A DNA stretch of 64,000 bases from Desulfuromonadales bacterium (GCA_029289095.1 JARFUG010000010.1:1-64000), one strand, 5' to 3'. Counted from the stretch's first letter, positions 53,827 through 63,072 are shown. Notes: generated by a model not told the origin, from the sequence alone. Made by a program: numbers and translations.

Positions 53827-54054
53827 TCAGAACAGAGCAATTCCCCGGAAGGCGGAGACGAGGCAAAACCCGCCGAAGGCCAGCGGAAGGCCGATGTAGA
53901 AGACCCCGTGAACGATCGTGCCCCCCTTATCGCCCAGCACCGCCTGCAGCCGCTCATGCTTTTTCAGTTTCGCCGGATTCGTCACTCTGAGAGCGAGGGT
54001 GAACAAGGCGAACCCCAACGCCAGAGCGCCTATGAGAGTTGTCGGAATATCCAT
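53827..54054 (-). CDS. Small two-helix membrane protein
   Basis: A 75-residue protein with two hydrophobic helices (about 5-22 and 50-72) and a short basic loop (NPAKLKKHERL). The layout is like small Imm17-type or related membrane proteins, but this is not a firm assignment. It precedes the DUF4197 gene on the same strand. Confidence 0.6.
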   Translation of the reverse strand: MDIPTTLIGALALGFALFTLALRVTNPAKLKKHERLQAVLGDKGGTIVHGVFYIGLPLAFGGFCLVSAFRGIALF

Positions 54055-54336
54055 TTTGCAAACAACCTTTTCTGCAAGAAGACATCGGCGTTGTCGCTGC
54101 GGCAGCACGCCGAAAGGAAATGCGATTCCCGGTGCACACGCACCGGCCCTGAATCAGCTATTTCTAGCAGAACCCCGAACTGCGATCCACAAGAATCGGG
54201 ACATGGGGTCCAGCAAACAGAAACTTCGTCTACTTGCGATCGGCGAGAGCGACGGGGCCTGAACGGGAGCTGTGGCGAATTGATGCTCCTTCCCGCCACG
54301 TGGCGCCGATGATGAACCGGTCCGCGCTGTCCCGGT
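54055..54336. other. Intergenic region without clear features
   Basis: A 282-nt gap between the small membrane gene and the FHA gene. It contains a GAACCGG...CCGGTTC hairpin (about 54312-54338) at the 3' end of the FHA gene and no recognisable gene. Confidence 0.4.
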
Positions 54337-55056
54337 TCACTCTTTCGCCCTCATGTGGAAGCGCATCTTCACGCCTCCGATTTCGATCTCATCGCCTTCT
54401 TCGAGCAGAACTCCCTCGTTCACCTTTTGGCCGTTGATGATGATCGTTCTGCTGCTGTCGGGCGGAATCAGGGTGTAAAGGTCACGGTCCCGCGCGACGA
54501 AACCTCCGATTTTCGATCCCTGCAGCCCATCCAGCTTCACCCCCGCCCCCTCATGCTTGCCGATCAGGGTGAGGCGATCGGTCAGCTCGAATTCGCACTG
54601 CCCGGCTTCGCCTTCGAACACGGTGAACACACCGATCGTCTCCCTGCGCAGAGTTGATGTCCCCCCGGCGGCGGCTTTGACGAGGCGCTCCCGATGAGCC
54701 CTGGTATCGAGAATCATCGTCTGATCGAGCCCCGAACCGGTCGGATCGGGTGCGGCTCCGGCCTCTCCATCACCCAGGAAGAATACGAGGGTATGCTTTC
54801 CGATGGTCACGGCATCGTTGTCGTTGAGAACCACTCGGGTGATGCGTCGGTCGTTGATGAAGGTCCCGTTTGTGCTTTTCAGGTCCTCGATGCAGTAGCC
54901 TGCCGGGCTCTTTTCGACTCGCGCGTGGAAGTTCGATACCGCAAGGTTGTCGATCTGGATGTCGTTCCCGGCGTTGCGGCCGATGCTGAGGCTGTCCTTG
55001 TCTATGTCGACGACCTTGAGGACCGAATTGTTGAATTTAACGTGTATCTTGGCCAT
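54337..55056 (-). CDS. Twin FHA-domain protein
   Basis: A 239-residue protein with an N-terminal FHA domain (1-95) that has the full phosphothreonine-binding set: Gly26-Arg27, Ser41, His44 (SNFHA) and STNGTF (61-66). The second FHA fold (about 145-239) is degenerate: it has IGKHEG instead of GR and lacks SxxH. The ATG overlaps the phosphatase gene by 20 nt. It probably reads out phosphorylation by the linked kinase. Confidence 0.9.
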   Translation of the reverse strand: MAKIHVKFNNSVLKVVDIDKDSLSIGRNAGNDIQIDNLAVSNFHARVEKSPAGYCIEDLKSTNGTFINDRRITRVVLNDNDAVTIGKHTLVFFLGDGEAGAAPDPTGSGLDQTMILDTRAHRERLVKAAAGGTSTLRRETIGVFTVFEGEAGQCEFELTDRLTLIGKHEGAGVKLDGLQGSKIGGFVARDRDLYTLIPPDSSRTIIINGQKVNEGVLLEEGDEIEIGGVKMRFHMRAKE

Positions 55057-55870
55057 GAATGTGCTCCTTCCCTGCGATGGAAAACGCTCCCTTCAATTTT
55101 GAACGCCAGTCTGCGGGATCACAGCAGACCAGGATCACGGTAATATTGTCGTGTCCACCGCTTTGGTTCGCCAGGTTGATCAGGCTTCTGACCGCTATCT
55201 TTGCAGGATAGCTCGAGAGGACGGCGTGGATGACCGGATCGGGAACCATGTCCGTCAAACCGTCGGTGCAAAGAAGAAGCCGGTCGCCCTGGCGCAGTTC
55301 GATCTCGGTGAGGCTCACCTCGACCTGCGCAGAGACTCCGAGCGCTCGGGTCACGATGTTTTTCCGACTGTACTGCTGGGCTCCTTCCGGGGTGAGCACT
55401 CCCGTGCTCACCAGTTCGGCGGCAAGGGTATGGTCCTGTGTCACCGGCGTCAGGGACTCGCGCAGGAGGTAGACGCGACTGTCGCCCACATGGGCGATGC
55501 AGGCCCGGCTGCCGGCGCACCAGACGGCAGCGACCGTCGTCCCCATCCCTCTCCGGGATGGATCGTTCTCCCCCTCGCGCAGGATCAACAGGTTGGCGGC
55601 GCGAAGCGCGGAAGCGAGGACGTTGGCCATCGCCGAGCGGTTCGGATCGCTGTCGTCGCAAAGCGGCGCCGAGCCGCTCAATGTGCTTCGGACATGTTTC
55701 TCGATCGCCTCGACCGCCATTCGGCTGGCGACATCCCCCGCCGGCCGTCCGCCGATACCGTCGGCGACGACAAAAAGTGAAAGATCCCGGACGATGCCGA
55801 AAGAGTCCTCGTTGCGCTCCCGGGTGATCCCCCGGTCGGTCTGACCGAACGCCTGCAGCACCATGCTCAC
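55037..55870 (-). CDS. PP2C-type Ser/Thr protein phosphatase
   Basis: A 277-residue PP2C (PPM) phosphatase with the metal motifs in order: RNEDSFGI, ADGIGGRPAGD, GMGTT, HVGDSRVYLL, LLCTDGLTDM and GGHDNITVI. It reverses Ser/Thr phosphorylation. It starts at GTG overlapping the kinase stop (GTGA) with AAGGAG 5 nt upstream, so kinase and phosphatase are translationally coupled. Confidence 0.95.
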   Translation of the reverse strand: MSMVLQAFGQTDRGITRERNEDSFGIVRDLSLFVVADGIGGRPAGDVASRMAVEAIEKHVRSTLSGSAPLCDDSDPNRSAMANVLASALRAANLLILREGENDPSRRGMGTTVAAVWCAGSRACIAHVGDSRVYLLRESLTPVTQDHTLAAELVSTGVLTPEGAQQYSRKNIVTRALGVSAQVEVSLTEIELRQGDRLLLCTDGLTDMVPDPVIHAVLSSYPAKIAVRSLINLANQSGGHDNITVILVCCDPADWRSKLKGAFSIAGKEHIHGQDTR

Positions 55871-58377
55871 CCGATCTCCTTCAGGCAGAGCCGCAGCTTC
55901 TCTGCTGCGACGGCGGCCGACCGGAAACGGCGGGCGGGGGACTTGGCCAAAAGCCTGTCGACGATTTCCACACAGCAGGGTGGAACTGCGGGGGCGACTT
56001 CGACCAGGGAACGATATGCGCCCTTGTCGATGCTGTACATGAGGGCGGCCAGGTTTTCCCCCTGAAAAGGCCTGGCGCCGCTGAGCAGTTCGTACAGGAC
56101 GACTCCCAGAGAAAAGAGATCGGAGCGCCCGTCGACCTTCTTTCCCGAGACCTGCTCGGGCGACATGTAGTAGGGCGTTCCGAGCAGAGTGCCGGTCTGG
56201 GTATGGGAGCTGTTCAGGATCCGGGCGATGCCGAAATCGGTCATCTTGACGGCGCCGCTCCCCAGAAGCATGATGTTGGCCGGCTTGACGTCGCGGTGAA
56301 CGACATCGTGTGCGTGGGCGTACTCGAGGGCGTCGGCGATTTGCGCCGCAATCTCGAGCACTCTTCGCACGGGCAGCAGGTTGTCTTCACGGCAATGCGC
56401 GCACAGATCGGCGCCGTCCAGATATTCCATGGCGAAATAGGCCATGTCATGCTCTTCGCCCGCGTCGAAGATCGTGACGATATTCGGATGGTTCAGCCGC
56501 CCCGCCGCTTCGGCCTCCCGGAAGAAACGGCTCTTGACCTCCTCCAGGTGCTCCGCCTCGATCGAATCGTAGGGGAGCGTCTTGATCGCCACCTTGCGGT
56601 TGATGGTCGGATCGTTGCCCAGGTAGACGGTCCCCATCGCTCCCTGACCGATCTCCCGGACGATTTCGTAGCGCCCGAGGGTCGGCCGGGCGGCGCCGTC
56701 CAGCTTGCCTTTTCGGCCCCCTGCGCCCGACCCGAGAGCAATGGTCCGCTCCGCGCTCGCGAGGCTCTCCATCCTCTGTCTGGCATCGCGAAACTTCCCC
56801 CCGCGAAGAAGGTGGGCATAAACGGCCTCCGCCTTGTTGAACATCCGTTTGCGTTCGAAATCGAGACCCAGGTTGTACAGGAGCTCGCGGACGGACGGAT
56901 CGGCGACGGGGCATTTCTTGAATTTCTCCAGGGCCAGATCGAGCATCCCCTGCCCCTGCAGGGCAACGCCCAGCATCTTGAGGTCCTCGAAGTTTCCCGG
57001 ATGGACGAAAGTGAGGCGTCGCAGGTGCACCGAGGCCAGACCGAGCACGATCAGCAGGGCCGGCGCGGCCGTCTTGAGCCAGAATCCCTTGGTGACGAGA
57101 AGGGCGGCGGCGACCCCGAACCAGATCGCCAGGAGACTCCCCATCATCAGCAGGCCGGGGAGCGGCCGGATACGGGGGATGACGAGAGCCAGGAAGAGCG
57201 CGATCTGGAGAAGAAAGAGAAGTTCGACGTAGAAAGTCCACCCCGGCCGGGAGAGGTGCCTGGGCGCAAGAAGGCTGGCAAGAGCATGGGCGGCGATCTC
57301 CACGCCGGCGAGTTCCTCGCCCAGGGAGGCGCCGTGTCTCGGCGCGGCTTCCGGGGCCGTTACACCAATCAGCACGGCCTTGTTGCGGAAGCTCTCCGGC
57401 GATACCCGGCCCTGCGCAACGCGGCTGAAGGGATAGACGCTGAACGCCTCGCCGGTTCGATCGAAAGCGATCGGCAGCCGGAATCCACGGTCGACGGGGA
57501 TCTGCACAGGCCCCACGCCGATGCGATGGATGCCGTCCTCCCCCTCATGCAGTCGCCAGTCTGCCGGCGGGGCATCGTACAAGGCCGCCGCCATCTGCAG
57601 AGTGAAGGAGGGATAAAGACGCTCGCCAAGACGCATCATGAGAGTGTCGAAGCGGACGCGACCGTCGGGATCGGGGAAGTAGTTGATATGACCGAGGCAG
57701 GCGACGCGTTCTGTCAGTTCGGCCAGGGGCAGAAGAGCTCCCGAGGCGGTCGTGACCGTATCCCGGCCGCCCTCCAGGGGATTGGCCAGAGATCGAAGGG
57801 CGCGCTCCCAAGAAAAGGGGCTCAGGCTCCACGCCAGAGAGCTTTGCCGCAACAACAAAGAGGGGTCGAAGGCGTCGGCATCCTCTTGTGCGAAGGTGAA
57901 CAGGAGAGGGAGCACAGGTCTGGGGGCATGTCGCAAGGCCGTCGCGAGTTTCGAATCGCCGTCGCTACGCGCCTCGGCCTGATCAAGGATGTCGGTGAGA
58001 AGAAACGCATCGGCCAAGGGCAGATGGTCGATTTCCCGGCGCAAATTTCGGATTTCCTGCAACCCGGGATTCTGCTCCCGATCGGCGAACAGGGGAAACA
58101 ACCCGACTGCCCAGGCGCCGGAGGCGCTCAGATGCTCGACCATGTCGGCCATAACGGCGCGGGGCCAGGGCCAGTCCCCCAAGGCTGCGAGGCTCTCGGA
58201 ATCTATGGCCACAACCGCCAGCGGCGCCGGCTCTCCCCCCTGATGAAACCGCTGCATCTGATCGAAGAGCCGCCCCTCGAGAACCCGCACGGGCGCCGCT
58301 TCCCACAGCGATCCGACCAGAACCCCGAGGGTCAGAGCCAGACATACAAAGGAATTGGACAGGAAAAGTCTTTTCAC
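55867..58377 (-). CDS. CHASE2-domain Ser/Thr protein kinase
   Basis: An 836-residue transmembrane kinase. After an N-terminal helix (about 8-25) a CHASE2 sensor domain (about 30-360) faces outside; three helices (about 370-450) follow; a TPR-like stretch (about 465-535) leads to the Hanks-type kinase (568-836) with GQGAMGTVYLG, Lys599, HRD Asp696 and DFG Asp714. It probably senses an extracellular or envelope signal and phosphorylates partners read by the FHA protein. First gene of the kinase-phosphatase-FHA operon. Confidence 0.95.
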   Translation of the reverse strand: MKRLFLSNSFVCLALTLGVLVGSLWEAAPVRVLEGRLFDQMQRFHQGGEPAPLAVVAIDSESLAALGDWPWPRAVMADMVEHLSASGAWAVGLFPLFADREQNPGLQEIRNLRREIDHLPLADAFLLTDILDQAEARSDGDSKLATALRHAPRPVLPLLFTFAQEDADAFDPSLLLRQSSLAWSLSPFSWERALRSLANPLEGGRDTVTTASGALLPLAELTERVACLGHINYFPDPDGRVRFDTLMMRLGERLYPSFTLQMAAALYDAPPADWRLHEGEDGIHRIGVGPVQIPVDRGFRLPIAFDRTGEAFSVYPFSRVAQGRVSPESFRNKAVLIGVTAPEAAPRHGASLGEELAGVEIAAHALASLLAPRHLSRPGWTFYVELLFLLQIALFLALVIPRIRPLPGLLMMGSLLAIWFGVAAALLVTKGFWLKTAAPALLIVLGLASVHLRRLTFVHPGNFEDLKMLGVALQGQGMLDLALEKFKKCPVADPSVRELLYNLGLDFERKRMFNKAEAVYAHLLRGGKFRDARQRMESLASAERTIALGSGAGGRKGKLDGAARPTLGRYEIVREIGQGAMGTVYLGNDPTINRKVAIKTLPYDSIEAEHLEEVKSRFFREAEAAGRLNHPNIVTIFDAGEEHDMAYFAMEYLDGADLCAHCREDNLLPVRRVLEIAAQIADALEYAHAHDVVHRDVKPANIMLLGSGAVKMTDFGIARILNSSHTQTGTLLGTPYYMSPEQVSGKKVDGRSDLFSLGVVLYELLSGARPFQGENLAALMYSIDKGAYRSLVEVAPAVPPCCVEIVDRLLAKSPARRFRSAAVAAEKLRLCLKEIG

Positions 58378-58488
58378 CGGCGATCATGGGGAAACTTGCG
58401 CAGAAACACTCATCCAGCCGCGACGGCGGGATCGCTCATATCCTTATCTATTGCAAAATAGAGTCCAATGAAAAGGAATTCTGGAAAA

Positions 58489-58525
58489 TAAAAAACCGTT
58501 CGCCCGGAGATCCGGCTACGAACGG
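58489..58525 (-). terminator. Terminator of the alcohol dehydrogenase
   Basis: On the minus strand CCGTTCG-TAG-CCGGATCTCCGG-G-CGAACGG runs into TTTTTT. It lies downstream of the dehydrogenase and upstream of the kinase start. Confidence 0.8.
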
Positions 58526-58582
58526 CTTTTCAGTTCCTGTCCCTGCGGCGCTTGCCCGCAAATGTATTTATCGTCGCACAGC

Positions 58583-59737
58583 TTAGAGCGACTCCTCGTA
58601 GATGACCTCGAGATCCCTCAAAGTAGCCCGCCGCGGGTTGGTCACCATGCACGGATCCCGAAGCGCTTTTCTGCTCAGTTGCCGCACGTCAGAGCGGGTC
58701 ACGCCGACATCCTTGAGCACCCGGTCCATTCCAGCGGCCTGCTTGATTCTTCGAACCTCCTCCAGCAGCACCTTCGTTCTCTCCCTGGAGGTCATTCCGC
58801 GCAGATCGAGCCCCATTGCCTCTGCGATTCGCTCAAACCGCTCGGGAGAGGCGGGGAGATTGAAGGCGATCACGTGGTCCAGCAAAATGGCGTTGCATTC
58901 CCCATGGGGAGCATCCCGCAGGCCGCCGACGCTGTGCGCCATGGCATGGACCGCGCCCAGAATGGCATTGGAGAAGGCCAGCCCGGCGTAGAGGCTTCCC
59001 TGCATCACCTTGGAGCGCAGTTCGACATCATGGGGATTCTTGATGGAGGCGACGAGATTTCCGAAGATCAGCCGGATGGCCTCCAGGGCATGCAGATCTG
59101 TCATGGGAGAGCTGGCATTGGAGACATAGGCTTCGATGCCATGCGTGAGCGCATCCAGTCCGGTGCAGGCGGTCAGGAAAGGGTCGAGGGTCGTCAGGGT
59201 AAGCGGATCGATGAGGGAAAGGTCCGGCACCACAGACTTGCTGATGATGGCGAACTTGATCTTCTCGAGCGGATTGGAAATGATGGCGAACTGGGAGACG
59301 TCGGCCGAGGTCCCACCGGTGGTCGGAATGCAGATCAGAGGCGGCATGGGCGCCTCGACCTTGTCCACCCCCTCAAATTCCAGAATGTGCTGATGGTTGG
59401 AGCTGACGATACCGATCCCCTTGGCGCAGTCCATCGGACTTCCGCCCCCGACCGCGACAATCGCATTGCACCTGTTGGCCTTGAAAACCTCGGCGCCGGC
59501 CATGACTTCGTCGGCCCTGGGATTTGGCGAAACATCGGTGTAGAGCGCATGGTCGAGACCTGCCTCGACAATGCTCTCGATGACGTCCCGAGTCCACCCC
59601 GCAGCCACCACACCGGGATCGGAGACGACCAGCACCCGTTTACCGCCGAGGTTTTTGGCATAACGGCCGGCCAGTTGGCGAGCGCCGACGCCGAAAACGT
59701 ATTCGGGCGCAACGAATTTCCGAAGTTCGTGCTTCAT
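58583..59737 (-). CDS. Iron-containing alcohol dehydrogenase
   Basis: A 384-residue group III alcohol dehydrogenase. NAD-binding GGGSPMDCAKGI, metal ligands Asp in GGTSADVSQFAI and His in GAVHAMAHSVGG and HGECNAILL; also ALTHGIEAYVS. It interconverts short alcohols (ethanol, butanol or 1,3-propanediol) and aldehydes. The ATG at 59737 follows TGAGGAAG; the longer frame upstream runs through a terminator. Substrate unproven. Confidence 0.93.
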   Translation of the reverse strand: MKHELRKFVAPEYVFGVGARQLAGRYAKNLGGKRVLVVSDPGVVAAGWTRDVIESIVEAGLDHALYTDVSPNPRADEVMAGAEVFKANRCNAIVAVGGGSPMDCAKGIGIVSSNHQHILEFEGVDKVEAPMPPLICIPTTGGTSADVSQFAIISNPLEKIKFAIISKSVVPDLSLIDPLTLTTLDPFLTACTGLDALTHGIEAYVSNASSPMTDLHALEAIRLIFGNLVASIKNPHDVELRSKVMQGSLYAGLAFSNAILGAVHAMAHSVGGLRDAPHGECNAILLDHVIAFNLPASPERFERIAEAMGLDLRGMTSRERTKVLLEEVRRIKQAAGMDRVLKDVGVTRSDVRQLSRKALRDPCMVTNPRRATLRDLEVIYEESL

Positions 59738-59857
59738 CTTCCTCACTTTCGAGTAGATTACACACTCATTATACCCCCGTCTTCCTGGAGGAGGCAAAGC
59801 CCGTTCCGAATCAGAAAAGTTTGCGAGAAGAAGGAAAACAACCGTTCTCACGGTCAA

Positions 59858-59900
59858 CATAACGCAAGAAAGCCGCCCCCGGCAGGGGCGGCTTTCTTGC
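59858..59900. terminator. Duplicated GCAAGAAAGCCGCCCC hairpin, copy 1
   Basis: A 43-bp segment identical to 60950-60992. It is a 16-bp inverted repeat (GCAAGAAAGCCGCCCC facing GGGGCGGCTTTCTTGC, loop CGGCA) preceded by CATAAC. The sequence GAGATGACGAG follows it here and, with two extra bases before it, at the second copy. Confidence 0.85.
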
Positions 59901-59925
59901 CGAGATGACGAGGCATTCACCGGCT

Positions 59926-60165
59926 AAGAGCCGCATGCTTTTGGCGATCTCGCCGCGTGCGGCATCCCGAACGAGAAGATTGGATGTGATTGGAAGTGAC
60001 GATGTAATTCAGAATGCAGAGCCCATAGCGCTTCTTGGCCTCGAGCAGCCAATCGAGCCAGCACCTGCGATCAACAGCAAACTTGAGAAGAAACTCCTGC
60101 TTATGACAGCGATGCGTAATGTGCCAGACGTGTCCCGGCAGAAAATATCGATTTGCACGCGGCAT
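59926..60165 (-). pseudogene. REP-associated tyrosine (Y1) transposase remnant
   Basis: The start MPRANRYFLPGHVWHITHRC is a typical Y1/IS200-like RAYT N-terminus (HUH-type catalytic His). At the second conserved block, TSNHIHLLV, one extra A (about 59979-59990) shifts the frame; restored, it reads NHI(H)LLVRDAARGEIAKSMRLLAG. After that, homology stops near 59926 and the duplicated terminator segment begins at 59912. So the gene is both frameshifted and cut off at its 3' end. Confidence 0.8.
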
Positions 60166-60254
60166 TTCCCCCTCCCGTTCAATTTCATGGGCAAAATGGT
60201 GCTTCCAAGGGCAATCCTGAGGCCTAATTTTCGATGTTGTCGTATGATTCTAGG

Positions 60255-60285
60255 GACTTATCTTGGTCCGACCCCCAGAGCTTTG
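60255..60285. repeat. RAYT-linked GGTCCGACCCC element
   Basis: GGACTTATCTTGGTCCGACC followed by CCC lies upstream of the transposase remnant. GGTCCGACCCC is found in reverse complement at about 63427-63437 (GGGGTCGGACC). This pattern is common next to Y1 transposases in deltaproteobacteria. Confidence 0.6.
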
Positions 60286-60365
60286 GCTTTGGCTCATCTG
60301 GCCGGGGCTGGTGTTCAATGAACTCTCTTGGTATCTTTAATAAGTCCATCCAAAGGGAGGCATTC

Positions 60366-60833
60366 ATGGCCATGGTGCGGGAATTCAAAGAGTTCATATC
60401 GCGCGGAAACGTCGTTGACATGGCGGTCGGCATCATCATCGGCGCTGCCTTCGGCGCCATCAGCAGGTCCCTGGTCGACGACGTTCTTATGCCACCCATC
60501 GGCCTGCTCCTGGGCGGTGTGGATTTCAGCAATTTATTCGTCCTCCTGCAGCAGGGGGCGCCTGGCGGTCCCTACGCCTCTCTTGCCGCAGCAAGGGAAG
60601 CCGGCGCGGTGGTGATCGCCTATGGCCCTTTCGTGCAGACCATCATCAACTTTCTGATCGTCGCCTTTGCCGTTTTTCTGTTGATCAAATCGGTAAATCG
60701 ACTGAAGCGGAAAAAGGAAGCCGAGCAGGAGATCGTTCCCGCAGCACCCACGACCCAGGAATGCCCGTTCTGCTTCATGACCATTCCGGGCAAGGCACGA
60801 AGGTGCCCTCAATGCACCTCCGATTTGACTTGA
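60366..60833 (+). CDS. mscL: Large-conductance mechanosensitive channel with zinc-ribbon tail
   Basis: A 155-residue Msc[21 protein letters not shown] (TM1 start), [20 protein letters not shown], and TM2 ([20 protein letters not shown]). After the amphipathic KxxKKKE helix the usual short C-terminus is extended by a zinc ribbon ([19 protein letters not shown], two CxxC pairs). The ATG at 60366 follows GGGAGG. It opens under membrane tension to release solutes. Confidence 0.93.
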   Translation: MAMVREFKEFISRGNVVDMAVGIIIGAAFGAISRSLVDDVLMPPIGLLLGGVDFSNLFVLLQQGAPGGPYASLAAAREAGAVVIAYGPFVQTIINFLIVAFAVFLLIKSVNRLKRKKEAEQEIVPAAPTTQECPFCFMTIPGKARRCPQCTSDLT

Positions 60834-60949
60834 ATGAGAAAATGGAAAGACATTATTCAGGAACTTGCCGGGTTCGAACCCAAGAGCTACCTTCTCCCAA
60901 CCAGGAGGCGCACGGGGGGGATGAGCCTGAGGGCCGCACCTTCACTGGC

Positions 60950-60992
60950 CATAACGCAAGAAAGCCGCCCCCGGCAGGGGCGGCTTTCTTGC
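60950..60992. terminator. Duplicated GCAAGAAAGCCGCCCC hairpin, copy 2
   Basis: Identical to 59858-59900. It lies between convergent mscL and the multicopper oxidase gene, where it can serve as terminator for either strand. Confidence 0.85.
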
Positions 60993-61014
60993 TGAGAGAT
61001 GACGAGCTTTTCAC

Positions 61015-63072
61015 CTACATACCGGGAGTGACCGCCGGTATCGGCCCGACATAATACGGGCGCATCATTTCGTTGTCCTCGTGCTCCAGGATGTGGCAGT
61101 GCCAGACGTAGAGCCCCGGCAGGTCGAAAGTCGCCTGAATGCGCGTGATCTCACCCGGATACGCGATGACGGTGTCCTTCCACCCCGTCTCCCAAGGCTC
61201 CGGCGGAAGCGGATCCCCCAGGACGAAATCATCCGGACTGGGGGGATCGCCAACTTTTCCGCCGAGGAGGTATGCCATCTGAGCCTCGTGAAACTCTTCG
61301 ACATCGAAGGGTTGGCGGTCGAGCACCTGGAACATGACCAGGTGCAGGTGGATGGGATGCGCGTCCTCGGTGAGGTTGAGAAGGCGCCAGATCTCCGTGT
61401 CCCCCACCATGGGGTTTTCAGTTATGGGATCCATCCACTCCAGCTCTCCGTCGGCGACCGTCCCGAGCACGGCGGCAATCGGGATGTCCGCATCGTGATC
61501 CATCATCTCGCCAAGGATCAGGTCGCGCACCGTATCGGCCGGCCCCGGTGGCGGGATGGGCGGCAGGGCCGAGGGAATTTCACCAAAATTTCCTTCGGCG
61601 GTCAGGGGAACGACGACGAACTTCATCACCTGCCCCGTCGTCTCCGGATCGGCCGGGTCGAAATCGACTCCCGGAATCCCGCCGCCGAAAGGCTCGTCGG
61701 GGGCGAAGTTGAGGAGGACGATTTCCTCTCCCGGCAGGAGCCCGGAAAAGTCGACGATGACGTCGGCCCGCTCCGCAGGCGCCATAAGGAGTTGATCGAG
61801 GATGACCGGAGCGTCCGGAAGCAGTCCCCCTTCGCTGCCGATCTGGTGAAATTCCAGATCCTGGTCGAAGGCAAGGATCAGGAAGCGCGAGTTGCTGCCG
61901 TTGAGAAAACGCAGACGGTAGAGGCGCGGCTCCACCTCCAGGTAGGGCCATGTCTTTCCGTTGACCATCATCGTGTTCCCGAAGAACTCCGGATTCCAGA
62001 TGGGCGGAATGTTCGTTTCCGGAATGAACGGCCCCTCATACCCGTCGAAGAATGCGCGGCTCCCCGGATAAAAGAGAGAGCCGTCCTCGTTGAAGGATCG
62101 ATCCTGAATCGCCAGGGGGATTTCATAATACTTCGTCCCCGGGGGGTCGCCGAGACGGGGAGCCGGGCCGGGAAGGTTCAGGGCGGCTTCGATTTCGTCG
62201 CGAATGATCCAGAAGCCGGCCAGTCCCGCATAGACGTTAAGACGGGTGATCCCCAGGGCGTGGTCGTGGTACCACAGGGTGGAGGCGCGCTGGTCGTTCG
62301 GGTACTCGAACCAGGCGGCGCCGGGGGGCGCCGGGATGACCGAACCGTAGTGCGTCCCTTCCGTGGCGTACTCCTTCGGGATGTTCCTGGCATTCGGCAG
62401 GTACCAGGCCTCCGGATAGCCGTCGCTGATCGAGGGGACGTGGGCGCCGTGAACGTGAGTGACGATCGGCACGGGCCCCGTGTAGGCAGACGGGGTTTGC
62501 GCAAACGTCGGACGCATGTCGCGCCCGGCTGCCCCGCCGGGGGGATTGGCCCAGTGAAGAGTGGGATCGACCGGCAACAGATGGGGGAGATATCTCCTCT
62601 GGGCATCCATCAACTGGTTCACCCACAGAACCCTGACCACCTCGTCTTTGCTCACTTCTACGGTGAACGCGGGGGAGTGGAAGGATAGATTGGCCCGCGG
62701 TCCCTGGACGGGGTCGCTGAACGAACCGTATGCCCAGACGGTGGTCTCCGGAAAAGAACTCGGCAGGATCTGCTGCGTGGTCTGCCTGGCGGCAATCTGG
62801 TACATCGTGAAAGGCGGATTCTTTCCGGTCTGTCCCACTGGCGGCATCACCGGCGGGATGACCAGCGGGTCCTGATATTTGGGAATGGTCTCAGGGTCCA
62901 GGGGCTGCAGATTCAGGGCGGCCGACACGTCAGCCCGGTTCGCAGCCTCCACCGTTGGAACCCCCGTCTCCGATGCCTGCCCTCCCATGTGCTGCGAATC
63001 GCCGCAGCCCCAGAGAAATGCCGCCACGAGGACGGCGCCTGCATAGAAAACCCTCCTTTGGCCTCTTTTCAT
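61015..63072 (-). CDS. Multicopper oxidase lipoprotein
   Basis: A 685-residue cupredoxin-type oxidase with lipobox LWGC (Cys23). Copper motifs are all present: HVHGAH (206-211), WYHDHALG (267-274), HPIHLHL (572-578) and HCHILEHEDNEM (658-669, type 1 Cys659 with Met669). It resembles CotA/bilirubin-oxidase-type or OmpB-like enzymes and probably oxidises metals (Mn, Fe) or phenolics at the cell surface. A promoter lies at 63124-63151. Confidence 0.93.
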   Translation of the reverse strand: MKRGQRRVFYAGAVLVAAFLWGCGDSQHMGGQASETGVPTVEAANRADVSAALNLQPLDPETIPKYQDPLVIPPVMPPVGQTGKNPPFTMYQIAARQTTQQILPSSFPETTVWAYGSFSDPVQGPRANLSFHSPAFTVEVSKDEVVRVLWVNQLMDAQRRYLPHLLPVDPTLHWANPPGGAAGRDMRPTFAQTPSAYTGPVPIVTHVHGAHVPSISDGYPEAWYLPNARNIPKEYATEGTHYGSVIPAPPGAAWFEYPNDQRASTLWYHDHALGITRLNVYAGLAGFWIIRDEIEAALNLPGPAPRLGDPPGTKYYEIPLAIQDRSFNEDGSLFYPGSRAFFDGYEGPFIPETNIPPIWNPEFFGNTMMVNGKTWPYLEVEPRLYRLRFLNGSNSRFLILAFDQDLEFHQIGSEGGLLPDAPVILDQLLMAPAERADVIVDFSGLLPGEEIVLLNFAPDEPFGGGIPGVDFDPADPETTGQVMKFVVVPLTAEGNFGEIPSALPPIPPPGPADTVRDLILGEMMDHDADIPIAAVLGTVADGELEWMDPITENPMVGDTEIWRLLNLTEDAHPIHLHLVMFQVLDRQPFDVEEFHEAQMAYLLGGKVGDPPSPDDFVLGDPLPPEPWETGWKDTVIAYPGEITRIQATFDLPGLYVWHCHILEHEDNEMMRPYYVGPIPAVTPGM

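Noticed and set aside
60865-60895. GGGTTCGAACCC, looking like a tRNA T-loop
   Set aside because: It is a simple palindrome; no acceptor stem, anticodon arm or D arm can be drawn around it on either strand.
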